From Sinohyriopsis cumingii (Eukaryota > Mollusca > Bivalvia > Unionida > Unionidae): a DNA stretch of 64,000 nt. Of the stretch, positions 37,732 through 50,895 are shown one piece after another. Made by a program: the position numbers and the translations under genes. Below the pieces are notes generated by a model, which was given only the letters and a program-made list of their open reading frames with translations, was not told where the DNA came from and made no database searches. The stretch lies in contig CM068839.1 of assembly GCA_028554795.2 (NCBI GenBank), forward strand, positions 87,999,540 to 88,063,539, in the 5' to 3' direction. Position 1 is the stretch's first letter. Each line of letters begins with the position of its first letter.

Positions 37732-38543
37732 CATACTTAATGCAAAATAATGGTGAAAGACAAACGTTAATTCAAATAAAGCATCGCACACATACACACG
37801 AATGCAACAAGTGTATACAGACATGATGTCTTCCGTCGTCATACTATATACACCGGCTAATCAACAATAACTACTTAAAAATGTTTAATTCAATTTTTAA
37901 ATTCACAAAAAATGTGAGAAATACAATAAAACTCAAGAAATCTTTATTTGTTGGTATTCCGCAGCGTAACAAATGGAACGTAACGCCCAGTGTAATTTCG
38001 ACAATTTAGAACAAATCTTCATATGCGACAAAAAGATTTCAAAGAAACTATATATGTAATCTTTACTGGTTCGATCTACAAGTAAATAACTCCAGGATTC
38101 AGTTTATGGTGTACATTTCAAAAGGGAAATGGGATGAAATTATCTCGAAGTAATTGTAAGCAAAGTGTACTAAAAGATTACATAGCTCGCCTCTTTGAAG
38201 TAATTATAAACAATGTAATAAACGAGTATGTATCTCAACTATTTGATGTAATTGAAACCAGAGTATTAAAGCCGAGTAAATATCTCAACTCGTTGAAGTA
38301 ACTGTATAACTGTAAAAAGAGTAATAAATAAGTATATATCTCAATTCTCTGAAGTAATTGTAACCAAAATACAATAAATGATTACATAGCTCATCTCTTC
38401 AAGGTAATTGTAACTAGTCTAATAAACTATTACATATCTCAGCTCTTCCAAGCAATTGTTAACAAAATGTAATAAATAACAGCTTAGATGACCTCTTCGA
38501 TGCATTTAATAGTCTTCAGTTTACATAATAAAAACTAATTATC
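37152..38543. repeat. A unit 12 (1,392 bp)
   Basis: Tail has cttaaaaatgttt (near 37875), shared with A units 14 and 15. Confidence 0.95.
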
Positions 38544-39530
38544 ATGCAGGTCAATGGTCTTGGTGAGTTCAATGAACATCATGTAGAGTGGTTGACCTTG
38601 CTCTGTGTTCTTCTCTTGGAGTTGTCGTATGGAAAAGATCATGTCTGTCGTCGACCTGCCTGCTTTAAAGCCGCACTGGGATTCCAGGTGCACACGGTCC
38701 GCCAGCAACTGCAGCCTGTTGAGTATAATGCGAGAATACACTTTGCCAACGATGCTCAGAAGCGAGATCCCTCTGTAATTATTACAGTCACTGAGGTCGC
38801 CATTGTTTTTGTAAACGGTATCTCGCGCATATCTTGGAGGACCGCTCCTTTCCTCCCAGCAGAGACAAAGTAGCTCATGCAGCAGCTGAAGCAATGTTGG
38901 TTTCCCACGTTCGATAGCTTTGGGCGGGATGCTGTCACTACATGGTGCTTTGTCGTTTGGGACGGAGTCGATTGCTTTGTTGAGCTCCTCTAAGGTGGGC
39001 ACTTTGTGGAGCTCCTCTATGGTGGGCAGTTTTTATGCTGCTAGGGCTGCATCGGTGACTGACATTTCTTGGGAGCATAGCTCTGAGTAGTGTTCCACCC
39101 ATCTGGCCATCTGTTGCTCGCAGTCAGTGATCTCCTCTCCCGTCAGAGATTTCTGGCGGACGATCCCTTTCACCATAGGGCCTAGAGCCTTCTTGATATC
39201 ACAGTACATACCTTGGATGTTTCCGGATTCGGCACTGCGCTGGAGTCCTTCACATAGTTGTTACCAGTACTCGTTCGCGCACTGTCTAGCGATGTGTTGG
39301 GTGTTGCTTCGTGCGCTTCTGAGATCAGCAAGCATCCGTTCATTAGGGCATTTTTTGTAAGCTTTGAAGGCTTTTCATTTGTCTTCGATTATTGGTTCTA
39401 TCCTTGATAGATGTGCGCTGAACTAGTGCCAAACGTGGCCATGGCTGTGCTGTAGATGACACCCTTCATGGCGCTCCACATGGCTGTTTCATCGTGATCT
39501 GGCAGGTCTTGGAGTGCCTGGTCCAGGGCT
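38535..39530 (-). pseudogene. RT remnant, B-type, tttcatcg allele
   Basis: SDCNN with DHDETAMW and SASI. Confidence 0.85.
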
Positions 39531-40941
39531 AGTATGAGAATACAAGAGTATATCACAATTATGCTCATGCAGCTCTGAGATTTTTTCAGAGACGTACGAA
39601 AATTCAATCAAAATCCAATTAAACATTTTATAATTTCATTTGTATTAAATGTTCTAATTCGAGGTTATTAAAAGCTTATTACATGAATAAACTGCACAAT
39701 TTTGCAGGTGCCACATTTTACTTAAATAAAAACAGACACCATGAAAAAGGAAAAATCAGCCAAATATATTCATATATTACCAAAACATAATGCAAATAGA
39801 CTTTTTTTTATATAAATTATTACAAAAAGTGCACATGTAAGATTTATAAATTCTTTGGTTGATCTTTTTTATTCTGGCTGTGTCATACAGGAAATGTTTT
39901 TTAAACTAAACAGGCATTGGATATTGAAAATCAATTATAATCCTTATTATTGCAGCATATATACTTGTCAATTATTCTGGCCAAGCATTATGCTATAAGA
40001 ATTGCATTGCATAAATGGAAATATATTGTACTGCAAACCCACTTCCTCACATCCGACCCTGTTATCTGTTGAATGAATGTATTCTACAAGTATCCTCAAT
40101 GGCATGAATATGTGTTTTCTCTGAAATGTTTCAAACTTAATGCAAAATAATGGTGAAAGACAAACGTTAATTCAAATAAAGCATCACACACATACACACG
40201 AATGCAACAAGTGTATACAGACAGGATGTCTTTCTTTGTCATACTATTTACACCGATAAATCAACAATAACTACTTGAAAGTGTTTTATTCAATTTTTAA
40301 ATTCGGAAAAATGTGAGAAATACAATAAAACTCAAGAAATATTTATTTGTTGGTATTCCGCAGCGTGACAAATGGAACGTAACGCTCAGTGTAATTTCGA
40401 CAATTTAGAACAAATGTTCATAACCGACAAAAAGATTTCAAAGAAACTATATATGTAATCTTTACTGGTTCGATCTACAAGTAAATAGCTGCAGGATTCA
40501 GCTAATGGTGTACATTTCAAAAGGGAAATGGGATGAAATTGTCTCGAAGTAATTGTAACCAAAGCGTACTAAAAGATTACATAGCTCGCCTCTTTGAAGT
40601 AATTATAAACAATGTAATAAACGAGTATGTATCTCAACAATTTGATGTAATTGTAACCAGAGTACTAAAGCCGAGTAAATATCTCAACTCGTTGAAGCAA
40701 CTGTATAACTGTAACAAGAGTAATAAATGAGTATATATCTCAACTCTCTGAAGTAATTGTAACCAAAGTACAATAAATGATTACATAGCTCATCTCTTAG
40801 AGGTAATTGTAACTAGTCTAATAAACTATTACATATCTCAGCTCTTCCAAGCAATTGTAAACAAAATGTAATAAATAACAGCTTAGATGACCTCTTCGAT
40901 GCATTTAATAGTCTTCAGTTTACATAATAAAACTAATTATC
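38544..40941. repeat. B unit 10 (2,398 bp)
   Basis: Lies 14,146 bp from B unit 7, whose RT-side alleles it shares, but its tail reads ttcggaaaaatgtgag, so it is mosaic with respect to unit 7. Confidence 0.95.
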
Positions 40942-41521
40942 ATGCAGGTCAAAGGTCTTGGTGAGGTCGATGAACATCATGTAGAGTGGTTGACCTTGCT
41001 CTGTGTTCTTCTCTTGGAGTTGTCGTATGGAAAATATCCTGTCTGTCGTCGACCTGCCTGCATTAAAGCCGCACTGGGATTCCAGGTGCACACTGTCCGC
41101 CAGCAACTGCAGCCTGTTGAATATAATGCGGGCATACACGTTGCCAACGATGCTCAGAAGCGAGATCAAGCGAGATCCCTCTGTAATTATTACAGTCACT
41201 GAGGTCGCCATTGTTTTTGTAAACGGTATCTCGCGCATGTCTTGGGGTCCGCTCCTTCCTCCCAGCAGAGACAAAGTAGCTCATGCAGTGGCTGAAGGAA
41301 TGTTTGTTTCCCACGTTCGATAGCTTCGGGCGGGATGATGTCACTACCTGGTGCTTTGTCGTTTGGGAGGGAGTCGATTGCTTTGCTGAGCTCCTCTAAG
41401 GTGGGCACTTTGTCGAGCTCATCCATGGTGGGCAGTTTTTATGCTGCTAGGGGCCGCATCGGTGACTGACATTTCTTGGGAGTATAGCTCTAGGTAGTGT
41501 TCCACCCATCTGGCCATCTGT
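40933..41521 (-). pseudogene. RT remnant, A-type
   Basis: Same translation as the reference A copy. Confidence 0.85.
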
Positions 41522-42332
41522 CATACTTAATGCAAAATAATGGTGAAAGACAAACGTTAATTCAAATAAAGCATCGCACACATACACACGAATGCAACAA
41601 GTGTATACAGACATGATGTCTTCCGTCGTCATACTATATACACCGGCTAATCAACAATAACTACTTAAAAGTGTTTAATTCAATTTTTAAATTCACAAAA
41701 ATGTGAGAAATACAATAAAACTCAAGAAATCTTTATTTGTTGGTATTCCGCAGCGTAACAAATGGAACGTAACGCCCAGTGTAATTTCGACAATTTAGAA
41801 CAAATCTTCATATGCGACAAAAAGATTTCAAAGAAACTATATATGTAATCTTTACTGGTTCGATCTACAAGTAAATAACTCCAGGATTCAGTTTATGGTG
41901 TACATTTCAAAAGGGAAATGGGATGAAATTATCTCGAAGTAATTGTAAGCAAAGTGTACTAAAAGATTACATAGCTCGCCTCTTTGAAGTAATTATAAAC
42001 AATGTAATAAACGAGTATGTATCTCAACTATTTGATGTAATTGAAACCAGAGTATTAAAGCCGAGTAAATATCTCAACTCGTTGAAGTAACTGTATAACT
42101 GTAAAAAGAGTAATAAATAAGTATATATCTCAATTCTCTGAAGTAATTGTAACCAAAATACAATAAATGATTACATAGCTCATCTCTTCAAGGAAATTGT
42201 AACTAGTCTAATAAACTATTACATATCTCAGCTCTTCCAAGCAATTGTTAACAAAATGTAATAAATAACAGCTTCGATGACCTCTTCGATGCATTTAATA
42301 GTCTTCAGTTTACATAATAAAAACTAATTATC
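40942..42332. repeat. A unit 13 (1,391 bp)
   Basis: Sister of A unit 11: caaggaaattg (near 42190) and gcttcgatgacc (near 42272). Confidence 0.95.
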
Positions 42333-43319
42333 ATGCAGGTCAATGGTCTTGGTGAGTTCAATGAACATCATGTAGAGTGGTTGACCTTGCTCTGTGTTCT
42401 TCTCTTGGAGTTGTCGTATGGAAAAGATCATGTCTGTCGTCGACCTGCCTGCTTTAAAGCCGCACTGGGATTCCAGGTGCACACGGTCCGCCAGCAACTG
42501 CAGCCTGTTGAGTATAATGCGAGAATACACTTTGCCAACGATGCTCAGAAGCGAGATCCCTCTGTAATTATTACAGTTACTGAGGTCGCCATTGTTTTTG
42601 TAAACGGTATCTCGCGCATATCTTGGAGGACCGCTCCTTTCCTCCCAGCAGAGACAAAGTAGCTCATGCAGCAGCTGAAGCAATGTTGGTTTCCCACGTT
42701 CGATAGCTTTGGGCGGGATGCTGTCACTACATGGTGCTTTGTCGTTTGGGACGGAGTCGATTGCTTTGTTGAGCTCCTCTAAGGTGGGCACTTTGTGGAG
42801 CTCCTCTATGGTGGGCAGTTTTTATGCTGTTAGGGCTGCATCGGTGACTGACATTTCTTGGGAGCATAGCTCTGAGTAGTGTTCCACCCATCTGGCCATC
42901 TGTTGCTCGCAGTCAGTGATCTCCTCTCCCGTCAGAGATTTCTGGCGGACGATCCCTTTCACCATAGGGCCTAGAGCCTTCTTGATATCACAGTACATAC
43001 CTTGGATGTTTCCGGATTCGGCACTGCGCTGGAGTCCTTCACATAGTTGTTACCAGTACTCGTTCGCGCACTGTCTAGCGATGTGTTGGGTGTTGCTTCG
43101 AGCACTTCTGAGATCAGCAAGCGTCCGTTCATTAGGGCATTTTTTGTAAGCTTTGAACGCTTTTCATTTGTCTTCGATTATTGGTTCTATCCTTGATAGA
43201 TGTGCGCTGAACTAGTGCCAAACGTGGCCATGGCTGTGCTGTAGATGACACCCTTCATGGCGCTCCACATGGCTGTGGCATCGTGATCTGGCAGGTCTTG
43301 GAGTGCCTGGTCCAGGGCT
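42324..43319 (-). pseudogene. RT remnant, B-type
   Basis: Majority B with SNCNN and SASV. Private tttgaacgc near 43152. Confidence 0.85.
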
Positions 43320-44728
43320 AGTATGAGAATACAAGAGTATATCACAATTATGCTCATGCAGCTCTGAGATTTTTTCAGAGACGTACGAAAATTCAATCAA
43401 AATCCAATTAAACATTTTATAATTTCATTTGTATTAAATGTTCTAATTCGAGGTTATTAAAAGCTTATTACATGAATAAACTGCACAATTTTGCAGGTGC
43501 CACATTTTACTTAAATAAAAACAGACACCATGAAAAAGGAAAAATCAGCCAAATATATTCATATATTACCAAAACATAATGCAAATAGACTTTTTTATAT
43601 AAATTATTACAAAAAGTGCACATGTAAGATTTATAAATTCTTTGGTTGATCTTTTTTATTCTGGCTGTATCATACAGGAAATGTTTTTTAAACTAAACAG
43701 GCATTGGATATTGAAAATCAATTATAATCCTTATTATTGCAGCATATATACTTGTCAATTATTCTGGCCAAGCATTATGCTATAAGAATTGCATTGCATA
43801 AATGGAAATATATTGTACTGCAAACCCACTTCCTCACATCCGACCCTGTTATCTGTTGAATGAATGTATTCTACAAGTATCCTCAATGGCATGAATATGT
43901 GTTTTCTCTGAAATGTTTCAAACTTAATGCAAAATAATGGTGAAAGACAAACGTTAATTCAAATAAAGCATCACACACATACACACGAATGCAACAAGTG
44001 TATACAGACAGGATGTCTTTCTTTGTCATACTATTTACACCGATAAATCAACAATAACTACTTGAAAGTGTTTTATTCAATTTTTAAATTCGGAAAAATG
44101 TTAGAAATACAATAAAACTCAAGAAATATTTATTTGTTGGTATTCCGCAGCGTGACAAATGGAACGTAACGCTCAGTGTAATTTCGACAATTTAGAACAA
44201 ATGTTCATAACCGACAAAAAGATTTCAAAGAAACTATATATGTAATCTTTACTGGTTCGATCTACAAGTAAATAGCTGCAGGATTCAGCTAATGGTGTAC
44301 ATTTCAAAAGGGAAATGGGATGAAATTGTCTCGAAGTAATTGTAACCAAAGCGTACTAAAAGATTACATAGCTCGCCTCTTTGAAGTAATTATAAACAAT
44401 GTAATAAACGAGTATGTATCTCAACAATTTGATGTAATTGTAACCAGAGTACTAAAGCCGAGTAAATATCTCAACTCGTTGAAGCAACTGTATAACTGTA
44501 ACAAGAGTAATAAATGAGTATATATCTCAACTCTCTGAAGTAATTGTAACCAAAGTACAATAAATGATTACATAGCTCATCTCTTAGAGGTAATTGTAAC
44601 TAGTCTAATAAACTATTACATATCTCAGCTCTTCCAAGCAATTGTAAACAAAATGTAATAAATAACAGCTTAGATGACCTCTTCGATGCATTTAATAGTC
44701 TTTAGTTTACATAATAAAACTAATTATC
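42333..44728. repeat. B unit 11 (2,396 bp)
   Basis: T-run of six, ctgtatcat, tail ttcggaaaaatgttag. Private gtctttagt near 44699 just before the next unit. Confidence 0.95.
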
Positions 44729-45308
44729 ATGCAGGTCAAAGGTCTTGGTGAGGTCGATGAACATCATGTAGAGTGGTTGACCTTGCTCTGTGTTCTTCTC
44801 TTGGAGTTGTCGTATGGAAAATATCCTGTCTGTCGTCGACCTGCCTGCATTAAAGCCGCACTGGGATTCCAGGTGCACACTGTCCGCCAGCAACTGCAGC
44901 CTGTTGAATATAATGCGAGCATACACGTTGCCAACGATGCTCAGAAGCGAGATCAAGCGAGATCCCTCTGTAATTATTACAGTCACTGAGGTCGCCATTG
45001 TTTTTGTAAACGGTATCTCGCGCATGTCTTGGGGTCCGCTCCTTCCTCCCAGCAGAGACAAAGTAGCTCATGCAGTGGCTGAAGGAATGTTTGTTTCCCA
45101 CGTTCGATAGCTTCGGGCGGGATGATGTCACTACCTGGTGCTTTGTCGTTTGGGAGGGAGTCGATTGCTTTGCTGAGCTCCTCTAAGGTGGGCACTTTGT
45201 CGAGCTCATCCATGGTGGGCAGTTTTTATGCTGCTAGGGGCCGCATCGGTGACTGACATTTCTTGGGAGTATAGCTCTAGGTAGTGTTCCACCCATCTGG
45301 CCATCTGT
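44720..45308 (-). pseudogene. RT remnant, A-type
   Basis: Private gcgagcat near 44916 (Pro to Ser in one broken frame). Confidence 0.85.
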
Positions 45309-46120
45309 CATACTTAATGCAAAATAATGGTGAAAGACAAACGTTAATTCAAATAAAGCATCGCACACATACACACGAATGCAACAAGTGTATACAGACA
45401 TGATGTCTTCCGTCGTCATACTATATACACCGGCTAATCAACAATAACTACTTAAAAATGTTTAATTCAATTTTTAAATTCACAAAAAATGTGAGAAATA
45501 CAATAAAACTCAAGAAATCTTTATTTGTTGGTATTCCGCAGCGTAACAAATGGAACGTAACGCCCAGTGTAATTTCGACAATTTAGAACAAATCTTCATA
45601 TGCGACAAAAAGATTTCAAAGAAACTATATATGTAATCTTTACTGGTTCGATCTACAAGTAAATAACTCCAGGATTCAGTTTATGGTGTACATTTCAAAA
45701 GGGAAATGGGATGAAATTATCTCGAAGTAATTGTAACCAAAGTGTACTAAAAGATTACATAGCTCGCCTCTTTGAAGTAATTATAAACAATGTAATAAAC
45801 TAGTATGTATCTCAACTATTTGATGTAATTGAAACCAGAGTATTAAAGCCGAGTAAATATCTCAACTCGTTGAAGTAACTGTATAACTGTAAAAAGAGTA
45901 ATAAATAAGTATATATCTCAATTCTCTGAAGTAATTGTAACCAAAATACAATAAATGATTACATAGCTCATCTCTTCAAGGTAATTGTAACTAGTCTAAT
46001 AAACTATTACATATCTCAGCTCTTCCAAGCAATTGTTAACAAAATGTAATAAATAACAGCTTAGATGACCTCTTCGATGCATTTAATAGTCTTCAGTTTA
46101 CATAATAAAAACTAATTATC
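44729..46120. repeat. A unit 14 (1,392 bp)
   Basis: cttaaaaatg tail. Its B-type block has the A-like base c at 45737 (gtaacc) and a private aaactagtatg near 45797. Confidence 0.95.
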
Positions 46121-47107
46121 ATGCAGGTCAATGGTCTTGGTGAGTTCAATGAACATCATGTAGAGTGGTTGACCTTGCTCTGTGTTCTTCTCTTGGAGTT
46201 GTCGTATGGAAAAGATCATGTCTGTCGTCGACCTGCCTGCTTTAAAGCCGCACTGGGATTCCAGGTGCACACGGTCCGCCAGCAACTGCAGCCTGTTGAG
46301 TATAATGCGAGAATACACTTTGCCAACGATGCTCAGAAGCGAGATCCCTCTGTAATTATTACAGTCACTGAGGTCGCCATTGTTTTTGTAAACGGTATCT
46401 CGCGCATATCTTGGAGGACCGCTCCTTTCCTCCCAGCAGAGACAAAGTAGCTCATGCAGCAGCTGAAGCAATGTTGGTTTCCCACGTTCGATAGCTTTGG
46501 GCGGGATGCTGTCACTACATGGTGCTTTGTCGTTTGGGACGGAGTCGATTGCTTTGTTGAGCTCCTCTAAGGTGGGCACTTTGTGGAGCTCCTCTATGGT
46601 GGGCAGTTTTTATGCTGTTAGGGCTGCATCGGTGACTGACATTTCTTGGGAGCATAGCTCTGAGTAGTGTTCCACCCATCTGGCCATCTGTTGCTCGCAG
46701 TCAGTGATCTCCTCTCCCGTCAGAGATTTCTGGCGGACGATCCCTTTCACCATAGGGCCTAGAGCCTTCTTGATATCACAGTACATACCTTGGATGTTTC
46801 CGGATTCGGCACTGCGCTGGAGTCCTTCACATAGTTGTTACCAGTACTCGTTCGCGCACTGTCTAGCGATGTGTTGGGTGTTGCTTCGAGCACTTCTGAG
46901 ATCAGCAAGCGTCCGTTCATTAGGGCATTTTTTGTAAGCTTTGAAGGCTTTTCATTTGTCTTCGATTATTGGTTCTATCCTTGATAGATGTGCGCTGAAC
47001 TAGTGCCAAACGTGGCCATGGCTGTGCTGTAGATGACACCCTTCATGGCGCTCCACATGGCTGTGGCATCGTGATCTGGCAGGTCTTGGAGTGCCTGGTC
47101 CAGGGCT
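46112..47107 (-). pseudogene. RT remnant, B-type
   Basis: SDCNN, SASV and DHDATAMW alleles. Confidence 0.85.
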
Positions 47108-48516
47108 AGTATGAGAATACAAGAGTATATCACAATTATGCTCATGCAGCTCTGAGATTTTTTCAGAGACGTACGAAAATTCAATCAAAATCCAATTAAA
47201 CATTTTATAATTTCATTTGTATTAAATGTTCTAATTCGAGGTTATTAAAAGCTTATTACATGAATAAACTGCACAATTTTGCAGGTGCCACATTTTACTT
47301 AAATAAAAACAGACACCATGAAAAAGGAAAAATCAGCCAAATATATTCATATATTACCAAAACATAATGCAAATAGACTTTTTTATATAAATTATTACAA
47401 AAAGTGCACATGTAAGATTTATAAATTCTTTGGTTGATCTTTTTTATTCTGGCTGTATCATACAGGAAATGTTTTTTAAACTAAACAGGCATTGGATATT
47501 GAAAATCAATTATAATCCTTATTATTGCAGCATATATAATTGTCAATTATTCTGGCCAAGCATTATGCTATAAGAATTGCATTGCATAAATGGAAATATA
47601 TTGTACTGCAAACCCACTTCCTCACATCCGACCCTGTTATCTGTTCAATGAATGTATTCTACAAGTATCCTCAATGGCATGAATATGTGTTTTCTCTGAA
47701 ATGTTTCAAACTTAATGCAAAATAATGGTGAAAGACAAACGTTAATTCAAATAAAGCATCACACACATACACACGAATGCAACAAGTGTATACAGACAGG
47801 ATGTCTTTCTTTGTCATACTATTTACACCGATAAATCAACAATAACTACTTGAAAGTGTTTTATTCAATTTTTAAATTCGGAAAAATGTTAGAAATACAA
47901 TAAAACTCAAGAAATATTTATTTGTTGGTATTCCGCAGCGTGACAAATGGAACGTAACGCTCAGTGTAATTTCGACAATTTAGAACAAATGTTCATAACC
48001 GACAAAAAGATTTCAAAGAAACTATATATGTAATCTTTACTGGTTCGATCTACAAGTAAATAGCTGCAGGATTCAGCTAATGGTGTACATTTCAAAAGGG
48101 AAATGGGATGAAATTGTCTCGAAGTAATTGTAACCAAAGCGTACTAAAAGATTACATAGCTCGCCTCTTTGAAGTAATTATAAACAATGTAATAAACGAG
48201 TATGTATCTCAACAATTTGATGTAATTGTAACCAGAGTACTAAAGCCGAGTAAATATCTCAACTCGTTGAAGCAACTGTATAACTGTAACAAGAGTAATA
48301 AATGAGTATATATCTCAACTCTCTGAAGTAATTGTAACCAAAGTACAATAAATGATTACATAGCTCATCTCTTAGAGGTAATTGTAACTAGTCTAATAAA
48401 CTATTACATATCTCAGCTCTTCCAAGCAATTGTAAACAAAATGTAATAAATAACAGCTTAGATGACCTCTTCGATGCATTTAATAGTCTTCAGTTTACAT
48501 AATAAAACTAATTATC
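46121..48516. repeat. B unit 12 (2,396 bp)
   Basis: tatataattg near 47533 and ctgttcaatg near 47641. The latter removes a stop and is shared with B unit 13. Confidence 0.95.
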
Positions 48517-49096
48517 ATGCAGGTCAAAGGTCTTGGTGAGGTCGATGAACATCATGTAGAGTGGTTGACCTTGCTCTGTGTTCTTCTCTTGGAGTTGTCG
48601 TATGGAAAATATCCTGTCTGTCGTCGACCTGCCTGCATTAAAGCCGCACTGGGATTCCAGGTGCACACTGTCCGCCAGCAACTGCAGCCTGTTGAATATA
48701 ATGCGGGCATACACGTTGCCAACGATGCTCAGAAGCGAGATCAAGCGAGATCCCTCTGTAATTATTACAGTCACTGAGGTCGCCATTGTTTTTGTAAACG
48801 GTATCTCGCGCATGTCTTGGGGTCCGCTCCTTCCTCCCAGCAGAGACAAAGTAGCTCATGCAGTGGCTGAAGGAATGTTTGTTTCCCACGTTCGATAGCT
48901 TCGGGCGGGATGATGTCACTACCTGGTGCTTTGTCGTTTGGGAGGGAGTCGATTGCTTTGCTGAGCTCCTCTAAGGTGGGCACTTTGTCGAGCTCATCCA
49001 TGGTGGGCAGTTTTTATGCTGCTAGGGGCCGCATCGGTGACTGACATTTCTTGGGAGTATAGCTCTAGGTAGTGTTCCACCCATCTGGCCATCTGT
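48508..49096 (-). pseudogene. RT remnant, A-type
   Basis: Same translation as the reference A copy. Confidence 0.85.
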
Positions 49097-49908
49097 CATA
49101 CTTAATGCAAAATAATGGTGAAAGACAAACGTTAATTCAAATAAAGCATCGCACACATACACACGAATGCAACAAGTGTATACAGACATGATGTCTTCCG
49201 TCGTCATACTATATACACCGGCTAATCAACAATAACTACTTAAAAATGTTTAATTCAATTTTTAAATTCACAAAAAATGTGAGAAATACAATAAAACTCA
49301 AGAAATCTTTATTTGTTGGTATTCCGCAGCGTAACAAATGGAACGTAACGCCCAGTGTAATTTCGACAATTTAGAACAAATCTTCATATGCGACAAAAAG
49401 ATTTCAAAGAAACTATATATGTAATCTTTACTGGTTCGATCTACAAGTAAATAACTCCAGGATTCAGTTTATGGTGTACATTTCAAAAGGGAAATGGGAT
49501 GAAATTATCTCGAAGTAATTGTAACCAAAGTGTACTAAAAGATTACATAGCTCGCCTCTTTGAAGTAATTATAAACAATGTAATAAACGAGTATGTATCT
49601 CAACTATTTGATGTAATTGAAACCAGAGTATTAAAGCCGAGTAAATATCTCAACTCGTTGAAGTAACTGTATAACTGTAAAAAGAGTAATAAATAAGTAT
49701 ATATCTCAATTCTCTGAAGTAATTGTAACCAAAATACAATAAATGATTACATAGCTCATCTCTTCAAGGTAATTGTAACTAGTCTAATAAACTATTACAT
49801 ATCTCAGCTCTTCCAAGCAATTGTTAACAAAATGTAATAAATAACAGCTTAGATGACCTCTTCGATGCATTTAATAGTCTTCAGTTTGCATAATAAAAAC
49901 TAATTATC
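48517..49908. repeat. A unit 15 (1,392 bp)
   Basis: cttaaaaatg tail and A-like c at 49525 in its B-type block, both shared with A unit 14. Private tttgcataat near 49887. Confidence 0.95.
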
Positions 49909-50895
49909 ATGCAGGTCAATGGTCTTGGTGAGTTCAATGAACATCATGTAGAGTGGTTGACCTTGCTCTGTGTTCTTCTCTTGGAGTTGTCGTGTGGAAA
50001 AGATCATGTCTGTCGTCGACCTGCCTGCTTTAAAGCCGCACTGGGATTCCAGGTGCACACGGTCCGCCAGCAACTGCAGCCTGTTGAGTATAATGCGAGA
50101 ATACACTTTGCCAACGATGCTCAGAAGCGAGATCCCTCTGTAATTATTACAGTTACTGAGGTCGCCATTGTTTTTGTAAACGGTATCTCGCGCATATCTT
50201 GGAGGACCGCTCCTTTCCTCCCAGCAGAGACAAAGTAGCTCATGCAGCAGCTGAAGCAATGTTGGTTTCCCACGTTCGATAGCTTTGGGCGGGATGCTGT
50301 CACTACATGGTGCTTTGTCGTTTGGGACGGAGTCGATTGCTTTGTTGAGCTCCTCTAAGGTGGGCACTTTGTGGAGCTCCTCTATGGTGGGCAGTTTTTA
50401 TGCTGTTAGGGCTGCATCGGTGACTGACATTTCTTGGGAGCATAGCTCTGAGTAGTGTTCCACCCATCTGGCCATCTGTTGCTCGCAGTCAGTGATCTCC
50501 TCTCCCGTCAGAGATTTCTGGCGGACGATCCCTTTCACCATAGGGCCTAGAGCCTTCTTGATATCACAGTACATACCTTGGATGTTTCCGGATTCGGCAC
50601 TGCGCTGGAGTCCTTCACATAGTTGTTACCAGTACTCGTTCGCGCACTGTCTAGCGATGTGTTGGGTGTTGCTTCGTGCGCTTCTGAGATCAGCAAGCAT
50701 CCGTTCATTAGGGCATTTTTTGTAAGCTTTGAAGGCTTTTCATTTGTCTTCGATTATTGGTTCTATCCTTGATAGATGTGCGCTGAACTAGTGCCAAACG
50801 TGGCCATGGCTGTGCTGTAGATGACACCCTTCATGGCGCTCCACATGGCTGTGGCATCGTGATCTGGCAGGTCTTGGAGTGCCTGGTCCAGGGCT
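49900..50895 (-). pseudogene. RT remnant, B-type
   Basis: Private IFSTRQL (Ile to Thr, from gtgtgg near 49993). SNCNN and SASI. Confidence 0.85.
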
